Assembly (NCBI RefSeq): GCF_000003815.2
Contig: NC_049992.1
Span: 1,363,724-1,427,723 of the forward strand
Source of the DNA: Branchiostoma floridae
Lineage: Eukaryota > Chordata > Leptocardii > Amphioxiformes > Branchiostomatidae
Direction of reading: 5' to 3'
Length of the DNA stretch: 64,000 nucleotides
The notes beneath the pieces are model-generated. The model had not been told where the DNA came from. It ran no database searches and worked only from the letters and a program-made list of their open reading frames with translations. The stretch's first letter is position 1. The number at the start of each line of letters is the position of its first letter. The position numbers were made by a program, and so were the translations under genes. Of the stretch, positions 57,301 to 64,000 are shown piece by piece.

Positions 57301-58673
57301 CTTGAGTGGCCGCTATAGACAGTTTTGACTGTATCTTTACCCTTTTCTCTCCGTCCACAGCTATCCGCACGTTGGGAGTGATCCTGGGAGCCTTCATGGT
57401 CACCTGTCTAAAGTGGCCACACTTCTCCAGTCCCTTGAGTGGCCGGTATAGACAGTTTTGGCTGTGCCTTAACCCTTTTTTCTTCGTCTACAGCCATCCG
57501 CACGCTGGGAGTGATCATCGGAGCCTTCATGGCCACCTGTCTAAAGTGGCCACACTTCCCCAGTCCCTTGAGTGGCCGCTATAGACAGTTTTGCCTGTAC
57601 CTTGACCCTTTTCCTCTGTCCACAGCTATCCGCACGCTGGGAGTGATCCTGGGCGCCTTCATCGTCACCTGTCTAAACTGGCCACACTTCTCCAGTCCCT
57701 TGAATGGCCGCTATAGACAGTTTTGACTGTATCTTTACCTTTTTGTGTCTGTCCACAGCCATCCGCACGCTGGGAGTGATCCTCGGAGCCTTCATGGTCA
57801 CGTGGCTGCCTTTCTTCATCTCGAATATCGTGCGGCCCTTCTGCGGCTGCGTGCCGGGGGAGGTGTTCGAAGGTGCGTTGGTTTTTATATATATCTATAT
57901 ATATATAATGCGGGACAGGAGACCTGGCGCATCCCCGTCTTGTAATTAGCCAGCGAAAGGGTATGTCACCCCGTAAGGGGCGGTATCACCCCGTCGTGTG
58001 TAAACATGTGCGAACATGTGTGATCACGTCGACCGATGATGATGATGATCTATATAGTGCGTAGAAGTAGTTGATTTCGAGCTGTGCTTCGCTATAAGCG
58101 AGATCAGAATTAGCGCTCACCCTCTTGAAGTAGAAAGAGAGCGTATTAGGGGTTTACTAGTGTGCAAAAGAATTTGTAGATACTGTACATCTAAAGCAGT
58201 GGAAGACGAAAAACTTTTTTATTTCCAAGTGTTTGTTCCACAAAACTGAAAAACCTTCTCTTCGACAGATTTCCTCTGACGTCACTGACGAGGGACAGGG
58301 ACTGCGATCTGCAACGTCTGACCATTTTTGAAGTCATATCCAGTTGCTTGATGAACTACTATTTGGTGTAAAATTATTTTTTATCCTGTATTTCACACCT
58401 TCAGGTCTGACGTGGCTGGGCTGGTGCAACTCCACCATGAATCCCGTCATCTACCCGCTCTTCATCAAGGACTTCAAGCAGGTCTTCCGCAAGTACCTGC
58501 CGTGCTGTCGCCAGCCGCCAGGGGGCAACGTCATGGGCATCCACGGGGTCCCGTTCCCGCTGCCGGGCCCGTCCACGTCCAACGAGAACGGCAACATCGA
58601 AATCAGCACTGTAGCCGGGACCGTTCCCGCCAACAACCGCGTCGATTCGCCGGTGGATGAACAGGCGAACTAA
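48329..58673 (+). CDS. 5-HT6-like serotonin/biogenic-amine G-protein-coupled receptor, seven exons, 389 residues
   Basis: Exons 48329-48463, 51167-51265, 53119-53267, 55806-56081, 56440-56567, 57759-57872 and 58405-58673 all have consensus sites and fitting phases; total 1170 nt with TAA. Features in order: N-glycosylation sites NGT and NSS; TM1 with GNILVLLAV; TM2 SLCVSDLL; TM3 with the amine-binding Asp in VSFDVML and SASILNLCVISLDR, whose DRY Tyr is split over the exon 3/4 junction; TM4 with SFPPITLGWHEHPG; an ECL2 Cys (PRPQCVF); TM5 TASIVTFYIP; a short ICL3; TM6 VTWLPFFISNIVRPFC; TM7 LTWLGWCNSTMNPVIYPLF; and a CC pair for palmitoylation. The TM3, GWHE, WLPFF and WLG(W/Y)CNSTMNP blocks match vertebrate 5-HT6 better than the D1-type receptors I compared in memory. 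5-HT6 couples to Gs; that coupling is inferred here. TM5 has Ala at 5.42 and Thr at 5.46, as in 5-HT6 and unlike the Ser pairs of catecholamine receptors. Four of six acceptors, one donor and the last exon carry tandem self-copies. Confidence 0.9.
48735..49785 (+). repeat. Diverged tandem duplication in receptor intron 1 (about 345 bp, offset 700 bp)
   Basis: The stretch 48735-49080 and the stretch 49435-49780 share, in order, TTCTTTAAGAC(A/G), TTTTTATTACCCAC, GCTACGAGA, CCGTCTGT(C/G)TCAC, GAGAAGG, CTGGGAGCATTAC and GGGAAACATA. A GC-ended MITE sits between the halves. Non-coding. Confidence 0.7.
49196..49335. mobile_element. MITE with GGGGCCCGGCCGG ends (copy 2)
   Basis: The left AAACCGGGGCCCGGCCGGAC is mirrored by GTCGGGCCCCAGTTTGG. 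The interior TCTACGTTTTGTGCATTTTATTGTCTTTTATAT matches the interior of the copy at 17150-17340. Confidence 0.75.
50690..50935 (-). mobile_element. SINE fragment abutting the exon 2 array
   Basis: CATCACGATTGAGACCAGGT, AAAGACTGCTCAGG and TTGATCCACACACCGGGAAGG are the reverse complement of the SINE body. It ends about 10 bp before the first unit of the exon-2 minisatellite. Confidence 0.6.
50945..51265 (+). repeat. Acceptor-side exon-boundary minisatellite of receptor exon 2, 3 copies of 90 bp plus a partial
   Basis: CTTCAG|GTGGGAAACATCC starts at 50987, 51077 and 51167. The 90-bp unit contains 70 nt of exon (GTAGCGACACACCGCAGTC, ACACTGTCTAACGTCTT) then CCCTTGTCTTGTTCCTTCAG. A partial unit begins at 50950. 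The frame is open through all units, and each acceptor would join exon 1 in phase 0. The exon part of the first two copies has only silent or near-silent changes compared with the real exon (GTGCTG/GTTCTC, ACA/ACG). Confidence 0.94.
51355..51490 (-). mobile_element. SINE fragment
   Basis: GATTCACTCACACCAAGACGG, GATAAGTGTGGTGTTTTTGTTACATACTTGAG and GGGGCTCTCC match, in order, the fragments at 15245 and 30480 and the reverse complement of the SINE at 46746. Confidence 0.6.
51918..51992 (+). other. tRNA-like sequence
   Basis: TGGCGTAGTTGAC is A-box-like and CAGAGTTCGAACCTGG forms a B box with a near-complete T stem, followed by a T-run. The anticodon arm does not pair cleanly, so a pseudo-tRNA or SINE head is more likely than a working gene. 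Confidence 0.4.
52576..52675. other. Assembly gap (100 N)
   Basis: A run of exactly 100 N directly beside the exon 3 array. A repeat-driven assembly break is likely. Confidence 0.99.
52680..53170 (+). repeat. Acceptor-side exon-boundary array of receptor exon 3, at least 4 degenerate copies
   Basis: Acceptor plus exon start occurs at 52765, 52874, 52978 and 53119, each preceded by a TTTAACATCACTCTTGTT-like tract. The 52978 copy retains CCATTGGAGTCACC and TACGGAGAGTGGAT, then ends in CACACATACACAC. The 52765 and 52874 copies are much more diverged. A partial tract before 52740 suggests further copies in the gap. Confidence 0.85.
53455..54990 (+). repeat. Tandem duplication in receptor intron 3; one copy holds a hAT insertion
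   Basis: Unit A (about 53460-53930) and unit B (about 54040-54990) share GATTCATG(C/T)TCC, GAAAGAGCT, CTTCAAGCATAACAC, CGGCTTACACAG, GGGCAAC(C/G)TTGTTTAC, GAAGTCA and CTTCCCCAGAC-type blocks. Unit B alone contains the element at 54371-54795. Confidence 0.8.
54371..54795. mobile_element. Non-autonomous hAT-type element with 8-bp target duplication (copy B)
   Basis: The inverted ends TAGTGGTGCGTACCTAAA and TTTAGGTACGCACCACTA are flanked by CATAACAC on both sides (54363-54370 and 54796-54803). The interior repeats CAGGTTCAGGTCCGGA-type words, related to the element at 45807. 425 bp, no transposase. Confidence 0.93.
55255..55540 (+). repeat. Minisatellite of about 60 bp units (GGCGGTTATACCGGCTATATAG), 5 units
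   Basis: GTGTTACG(C/T)(T/C)GAAGGGCGGTTAT recurs near 55265, 55325, 55367, 55425 and 55470 with TATAGATACAGATACAGAAG between. An isolated unit lies at 41460. Confidence 0.85.
55595..55860 (+). repeat. Acceptor-side exon-boundary array of receptor exon 4, 3 copies
   Basis: ACAG|ATA(C/T)ATCCAGATCACG starts at 55601, 55740 and 55806. The first copy keeps about 54 nt of exon (through CACGACACCTACATGAC), the second about 43 nt. Only the third continues into TM4. Each intervening intron piece has TCCCC(A)TCTCT(G/A)(T/A)(T/C)ACAG. Confidence 0.92.
56082..56160 (+). repeat. Donor-side copy of the end of receptor exon 4
   Basis: After the donor at 56082 and (TTTG)n, GTCACCTTCTACATCCC...TACAG at 56103-56146 repeats the last 44 nt of the exon. 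Of the codon differences, six are silent third-position changes and one changes Thr to Met. The copy lacks a GT donor (TACAG|ATTTG). Confidence 0.9.
56679..56860. mobile_element. MITE with AGTCAAACCTG ends
   Basis: The left end AGTCAAACCTGTATTAGGGGCC is mirrored by GGCCGCTATAGACAGGTTTGACT. The interior repeats GGCCACCT(G)T and TATAGTGGCCA. About 180 bp in receptor intron 5. Its right half is fused to exon 6 in the array at 57228. Confidence 0.85.
56880..57070 (+). mobile_element. SINE fragment
   Basis: GCTCTTGGGAAAGGCGCTTTTCTCACTCC and CAGGTGAAAAATGGCTA match the body of the SINE at 46746 in direct orientation. (AATG)n follows at 57060-57078. Confidence 0.6.
57215..57775 (+). repeat. Acceptor-side exon-boundary minisatellite of receptor exon 6, 5 copies of 133 bp, fused to a MITE end
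   Basis: CAG|C(T/C)ATCCGCACGCTGGGAG begins at 57228, 57361, 57494, 57626 and 57759. In the first four copies the exon sequence stops at GTCACCTG and continues as CTAAAGTGGCCACAC...GCTATAGACAGTTTTGACTGTA, the right half of the MITE at 56679. The fifth copy reads GTCACGTGGCTGCC and is the real exon. Confidence 0.95.
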
Positions 58674-58679
58674 AAGGCA

Positions 58680-59400
58680 AAGACTTTTCAACCCATTTCG
58701 TCTCACGCCCAAAACCGCGTTGGTTCCCCAGTGAATGAACAGAACTAAAAGGCAAAGACTTCCATCTGAAACTAGAACAGTGCAATGGGAATCAGTACCA
58801 AAGACAGCACCATTCCCAACAACAATCGTACCACCAAGTCCCTGGCCGTAAACGGTGCCGTCTCCACTAACAACCGCGCTGCTTCCCCACCGGATGAATG
58901 GAAACAGCTCCTCCCTCTACAATGAGAAGGGTGCAGTTGAAATCAGCACAGTTGCCAGCACCGTTCACACTAACAACCGCGTTGATGCTCTGGTGGAGAA
59001 ATAGACACAAACTAAGGGACAGGGACTTTCTAACCAACTCCATGTCCAGGTAACACAGTATCCTAAGAATTAGCATCGTGGTCATCCGTGTAACCAGCTT
59101 CGCGGTCGCCACGGGATCTAAGAACAGTCGCGCCCATGCTTCAGTGGAAAATAGACAAAATGATAAAGGACAAAAACACCGTTAGTGTACCGACAAAGCC
59201 GTGCCGAGCGGACGCAGATCCGAAGCTTACAGCACATCAGAAGAGACGGAGAATCTTAGAAGAGTCGAGTAGAATCCGTGTTCACCAGCAGCCGTACATG
59301 AAGATAAAAGGACACAGACTATGAAACACTCCACTTCAAACCGGAGCAGCATGCTTGTCATCAGTACCGCTGTTGGCACTTTTCCCAGCGCAAAGATGAT
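58680..59400 (+). repeat. Degenerate tandem copies of the receptor's last coding segment in its 3' UTR
   Basis: The end of the coding region (GAAATCAGCACTGTAGCC, AACAACCGCGTCGATTCG, GTGGATGAACAGGC, CTAAAAGGCAAAGACTTTT) is echoed after the stop at about 58705-58765, 58778-58840, 58850-58905, 58920-59030 and about 59340-59390. The best copy reads TTGAAATCAGCACAGTTGCC and AACAACCGCGTTGATGC and then has its own TAG. Confidence 0.82.
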
Positions 59401-59401
59401 C

Positions 59402-59698
59402 AATAAAAGGATACATGAAAATAAACTACACGAAAAAAACTCTTAAAGCAGAGCAAAACAGCATTCTAGAATCAGCTTTCTCTATACTTCATATATGGGT
59501 CAATACAGCAGCAATTGCAATGGGTATCTGTGTTTTGTTGCAATCTCAATTAAATCAAATAAAAATCGGTAACTACTCCTAACACCATCCACAACAACTG
59601 TCCGAATGCCCGGGAGCATAAATAGATATAAGCTAGTTGTAACTCACTTTACATGATTGTAACATCAAACGAAAGTAGCCCATATCATATCCAATAAA
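59402..59698 (+). terminator. Cluster of polyadenylation signals
   Basis: AATAAA occurs at 59402-59407, 59568-59573 and 59693-59698, downstream of the receptor gene and its degenerate 3' copies. Which one is used cannot be told from the sequence. Confidence 0.45.
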
Positions 59699-60050
59699 GC
59701 ACCGTTGTGGCCGGAGGCTCCTGGTGACGCAGCATACACGCGGAACTGGTTTAAGTGGCAATTTGCACCGTTTTTGCAACATAATTGGACACTTTGATTG
59801 TAGCTAGCCAGCGGCTGCCACGTGGTTAAATGAAACCGCATATCAAAAATTAAGTTAGAAAGTTCTCGGAGCGAAATTCTGCTTTGATCATGATTCGGTA
59901 TATCAAGGCCCGTGCCATAACAAACTACAGAGAAGCACGTGCGATGGGGGCCAGGGAAACAACGTTAACCTCGGCTGTTGTCAACGGCGTTTAGTTTAAT
60001 AAACGCCCCTAACTATGTCTAGTATGTAACTGTATTACTGTATGGTCAGG

Positions 60051-60226
60051 TACTGTAAATGCATTTAAGTTCGCGGGAATTTGATTTCGCGGTAACACCA
60101 TAGACTGCAGTCTAATAGTAATAACATAATAGAAAAATGTTTGCGGTGGTTTTAAGTTGACGGTGAAGTGGTCACCGCGAAAACTGCGAGCATTAATCCA
60201 CCGCAAACATTTCTGCATTTACAGTA
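60051..60226 (-). mobile_element. MITE with TACTGTAAATG ends (copy 3, inverted)
   Basis: TACTGTAAATGCATTTAAG at the left and TTCTGCATTTACAGTA at the right. The interior has the TTCGCGG/CCGCGAA words and the ACTGCAGT palindrome. It is 36 bp shorter than the copies at 21317 and 30915 and in the opposite orientation. Confidence 0.87.
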
Positions 60227-60994
60227 TGTCCCAAATGCTCAAGCGTAAGTCCTCAGAACTTACATTGTATGTAAGTAGATGTGAACCAGCTGTGATGTGT
60301 ACACAGTGGTGTGGCCCAAGGGCTAAAGACAAGACGATGGGCACCGACTTATACACCTTAACATACGGGAAGGATTTCAAATAAAATGATTGTGTTGCCT
60401 TTTTATGTATCTCTTTCAGTGCCAGAAATATATTTGTAAATACCAACATTGTTAAAGTTTTAGAGTCGTTGCGACCACTTCTGTTGTATCAATCTTAGTT
60501 TATACGCTCGTAAATCCTTAGGAAATATGATAAATGTAGATTATTCCGTGTACATAATGCACCTCTAAATAACAAGATTCCTTGCACACTAACAAGTATT
60601 TTATTGAGCCGACGTATCAGACGGTCACTGAAATGTTGGTTGAGGCATGTAACCTCCTTGCTGTGACTTACCAACCGAATGAGCATATTCAGGGATACAT
60701 TAATTTACTATTGTATATTTGTATCGTTTCAATCGTTTTTGTTGATTGTCATCATGTGATTTGACTGTTGAATGCTGAGTTCATTTGTATATACAGAAAC
60801 TTTAACGTTATCTTCATTTGTCAGGTGTCCAAATAAAATCTTGAAAGACATGATGATTGTTGATTTTCTGGTTTTACAATTATACTTTTGCAGCCAAAAA
60901 TGACTAGACCACGACAAATAAAAGTATCTGATAAAAATTCTCCCGTATGTTTATAAATGTCCGATTCGTTCATTTCCGTCTCGTAATGCCTACG

Positions 60995-61110
60995 TTAAAT
61001 TTCCAAACCGGGGCCCGGCCGGGCAGCTTTTAGGAACGAAAAGTATGATATAAAAGACACCAAACTACACAAAACGTAAAGAGAATAGCCGTGGGCAGTT
61101 TTTTCGTGTA
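60995..61110. mobile_element. MITE with GGGGCCCGGCCGGGC end (copy 3, partial)
   Basis: AAACCGGGGCCCGGCCGGGC, CTTTTAGGAACGAAAAGTATGATATAAAAGACACCAAA and ACACAAAACGTAAAGAGAATAG are the reverse complement of the right half of the copy at 17150-17340. The other end is missing. Confidence 0.75.
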
Positions 61111-61439
61111 TATCTAATATCTTTACAAAATAAGCATGTTTCGTTTTTACGGACCTCGCTTTGAAAATATGACGTTGTGGTTCCTACCATTCTAATTTGA
61201 CCTCTGATCTCCCACCTTCACCCTAAGTTACCTCAGTTGATTTTTTTACTTTTCTGTTGACTTATTGTATAAAATTTGTTGCTTATGTTTTGCATTATTG
61301 TTTATGAATTGTAGGACTCCATGAAGAATAGTGATACTACATGTATCACTAATGGAGATCCAAATAAAACAATTAAACAAACCGGCGTGGCCTTTTTAGG
61401 CGTATTTGCAAAGATTTTTCTTCAAAGTTTGAGCAGTTG

Positions 61440-61560
61440 AATATTAATAGAGCCCGAAAAAAACGTCAAAAAACGTCAAAAACAGCCGAACCTCTGCTCC
61501 AAGCAGAGGTTCGGCTCCGGCTGTTTTTTGACGTCTACTTCCCAACTCGACAGGCTCTTT
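61440..61560. mobile_element. Foldback element with perfect 15-bp core stem
   Basis: AGCCGAACCTCTGCT and AGCAGAGGTTCGGCT are perfectly complementary around a 3-nt centre at about 61486-61518. Outer arms AGAGCC, AAACGTCAAAAA and ACAG pair with CTGTTTTTTGACGT and GGCTCT. About 120 bp. Confidence 0.78.
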
Positions 61561-61569
61561 GTAGGATTG

Positions 61570-63000
61570 AAAATCTGGGGCATCCAACAAAATAAAGTTG
61601 TCCTCTAATTAAGCATTTGCGCGACTAAGGGTTGATTCGTGTTCAACTGGGCTGCTAATGGTTTTCTACATTGTCTGGATTCAAACTTATGTTACAAGTA
61701 CGCACTTCAGCATTCAGCCAACGCCAATCAGTTAGAAGCGTATGAAAAGAGCAGAGAGTATTCCTTTGTGAAAGAAACTAAAATACATCACGATCGTGAC
61801 TTATCTTCGGTAGCCCCGGTGTCAAGCCACATTCTGCCCCCACCAGATAATTGCCCCGACACTGCCTGGGGGTCTGCAGTATACCCGAGGGGAGAGAAGT
61901 GGAGTGCTTAGTAATCTAATTGTCAGACAGACGTTTTTGAATTAGGGGTCACACTGTAGCTGCTAACCCTATCAATGACCTTCCCGACCCCAAACAATAA
62001 CCCTAGCTATAGAACTCATCCCAAACCTAGCCCCAAACTGACACGCGCACTACCGCACGGAGCAAAATTTAAAAAAATAATACCTTCGGGGCAAACAAAA
62101 AAAAAAAAAAAAAAGGAAACATAGAAGAAGTTGCACTGCCTGGACTTGGCAGGTGTCTGAAGATCAAAATGACTTGTTTCGCAGTACTGTGTAATAACTA
62201 TCTACCAATATTACCATATAGGTATAGAGCCTCAAGTCGAGCCAAATGCCAATAAATATCTATTTTATCACCCGGTGAAAGTTTCCCCACAACATGACTT
62301 CTATCTATATTCTAAAAATCACTGGAGCTTTTAACATCTTGAGTATAAGATTTTCCAAATCAACCGTTGAACGGTAAATTTTAGAAAATATGTAAAAAGT
62401 AGTTAAATGCTTTTTATTGATGACATGTTGAGATGTCATTTTGAATCACATAAAAATGCGCCAGCAGTCAAAAGCCAAAAGTAACATAATCAATTTACAT
62501 GGAACTGAGGGCATTCACATCTTCATTCCCATTCATTGCCTGGAAGCAAAAAATCAAAAGGCATCAAAAGCCAAACTGATCCAACTTCAGACAAACCGAA
62601 AATTGAATCACGTCCCATCAAATCATACCAGAGATTTGTCGTTTTCTTCCATATGAAAATAGCAAGACCCATTAGGCCTGGAGAACGTGAGGTGTGGCTA
62701 TTGTGGAATGACGTAGATAGCTATATTCTATTTTTTTATATTGTCTGGATGGCAGATATTGGCACATTGGTGCACCACACCTGTGTTTTGGCACAATGTC
62801 GGCGTATAGTGACTATCGAGCCAGGGACCAATCGGTTCAGAGTTAACCGCTCCAAGCAGTACCTTATATCATTACCACTGTTCTGTGCAATGGTTTTCCA
62901 TCCTAAATGTACCATAATGATAGTCCCATTTAATATCAAATGTGTCTCTGTTGTTATCATGTTCACCTTCACAGAAGGGAAACATTGTTTTTGCTCTTTT
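61570..63000. other. Intergenic, no supported gene
   Basis: ORFs here have no recognisable motif and no splice-compatible partners. A poly(A) tract lies at 62097-62115 and a CCCTA-rich stretch at 61965-62035. Confidence 0.5.
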
Positions 63001-63022
63001 TCTTCTTCTCCAAACAAATAAG

Positions 63023-63079
63023 GTCAATGACCTGGACCAGACGGCTGTCTCCATGGTTACTGGAGGTGTGGAGGTGTAG
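63023..63079 (+). CDS. Weak candidate terminal exon
   Basis: A pyrimidine-rich tract (TTTTTCTTCTTCTCC) and AAG acceptor precede a 19-codon frame reading VNDLDQTAVSMVTGGVEV then TAG. No upstream partner exon was found and no family is recognised, so it may be chance. Confidence 0.18.
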   Translation, partial: VNDLDQTAVSMVTGGVEV

Positions 63080-63738
63080 CAGGCACTCTCTGGGGTTTGA
63101 TTACATTATGTAGCATAATTTGCTACATTAGTGGCAAGACAGAGCTGGAGGGGCTGGTCACTATATGATTTCTTTTTCACTGTTGGCAATGTTGCAATTT
63201 GTTAGGAAAGACCATGTGACGGTAAACATTCCACAAATATACTGCCACATGTTACTTTATTCTAGTGTTTGTTTGTTTCACTGGTACGACACAAAAACAA
63301 ACAGAATCAAGAACAAATCCAACAAAGAAACAAAACCTGTACATAACATTTTATCATCATCAATCTTCACACCAACATTTCTAAAGAGGAAACGGAAGGA
63401 TTTACTCTAGCAGCATTGTAACTTTTGGCATTTCTTTTACTCTTCTGTAACTTTGATCCTTTAAGTTCGCAGCATCGAATTTTGTGGTGCAGTAAAAATG
63501 AAAATTCACAGGTGAAACGACTTTTAGGGTCATTTTCTAATGGCCAGAGGGATCAACAACCTCAAGGTCGTTGACCCCCACCTTACAGGCCTGCACATGT
63601 CTATGATGTAATCAAATATGCTATAGCAACATGATGAAAGACAAAGCAGTGCGATGAGGTCACCAAAGGGCACTGCAAGTTAAAAACATTGAAAGAATTT
63701 CAGAATTTAAGTATAGTAATCGTCTCTTTTCATCGGAG

Positions 63739-63837
63739 CTAGCCTGAAACCACCAGGCCTCTGAGGAGCACTTTGTACCGCTCGGTAGCGTCTCCCTTCA
63801 GCACCAGCTGTACAGCTGCCTCCACCGGCTCACTCGG
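63739..63837 (-). CDS. Probable terminal exon of a minus-strand gene entering from the right
   Basis: On the minus strand, CCTCCTGTTTCCTGTTCCCCAG is a strong acceptor, followed by 32 codons and TAG at 63741-63739. The peptide (PSEPVEAAVQLVLKGDATER then YKVLLRGLVVSG) is of ordinary composition with codon bias like the neighbouring exons. I do not recognise the family. The rest of the gene would lie beyond 64000. Confidence 0.5.
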   Translation of the reverse strand, partial: PSEPVEAAVQLVLKGDATERYKVLLRGLVVSG

Positions 63838-64000
63838 CTGGGGAACAGGAAACAGGAGGAAGTCAACCATAAGTCTGACGGTCAGTCATAAAACATCTGA
63901 TGATTTACAAAATATATCCAGTACATGCATGAGTAACTGCTACACATACAAAGTACTAACTTGAAGAAAATGGGTAGAAGTCAGTGTTAGTGGCTGTTCC

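Noticed and set aside
57306-57726. ORFs with repeated TLGVILGAFMVTCL segments as a membrane-protein gene
   Set aside because: They are exon 6 copies fused to a MITE end, with stops after each unit. The true exon is at 57759.
62536-63021. 161-residue ORF as a gene
   Set aside because: No domain, no hydrophobic leader, no splice partners, and AT-rich composition unlike the exons nearby.

Overview
This window looks like a piece of an invertebrate chordate genome, most likely an amphioxus (Branchiostoma). That is an inference from three things: a multi-exon receptor closest to vertebrate 5-HT6, dense MITE, SINE and non-LTR retroelement debris, and, above all, minisatellites that copy exon-intron boundaries. 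I recall a class of this kind ('mirage' minisatellites) being reported at an amphioxus alcohol dehydrogenase locus. There are four assembly gaps (11992-12252, 26292-26391, 29300-29399, 52576-52675).

Layout. (1) 185-3917, minus: a two-exon secreted fibrinogen-domain (ficolin-like) gene with retroelement and Tc1-like debris in its intron. (2) 6007-15641, plus: at least ten phase-compatible exons of a protein I do not recognise, with a coiled coil, a hydrophobic stretch, more helices and a beta-rich C-terminus. One intron holds a non-LTR reverse transcriptase. (3) 15.7-20.4 kb: no gene seen. (4) 20450-24611, plus: a three-exon, 854-residue leucine-rich-repeat transmembrane protein with three YxN motifs in its tail. 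(5) 24.7-48.2 kb: a gene-poor stretch of MITEs, SINE fragments, truncated non-LTR elements, satellites and a foldback element. (6) 48329-58673, plus: a seven-exon, 389-residue class A amine GPCR, 5-HT6-like. (7) 58.7-64 kb: degenerate copies of the receptor's last coding segment, MITEs, and one probable terminal exon of a minus-strand gene at 63739-63837.

The main discovery candidate is not one gene. In three unrelated genes (2, 4 and 6) at least a dozen splice junctions carry tandem copies of themselves. On the acceptor side, the intron 3' end plus the first 30-70 nt of the exon is repeated upstream of the true exon. On the donor side, the exon 3' end plus the start of the intron is repeated downstream. 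Two arrays (90 bp at receptor exon 2, 105 bp at the penultimate exon of gene 2) keep the reading frame open, so choice among duplicated splice sites could lengthen the protein in steps of 30 or 35 residues. Another (exon 6 of the receptor) is a fusion of an exon with a MITE end that was then amplified.

All calls come from reading the sequence: ORFs, splice consensus, phase matching and repeat alignment by eye. No similarity search was run.
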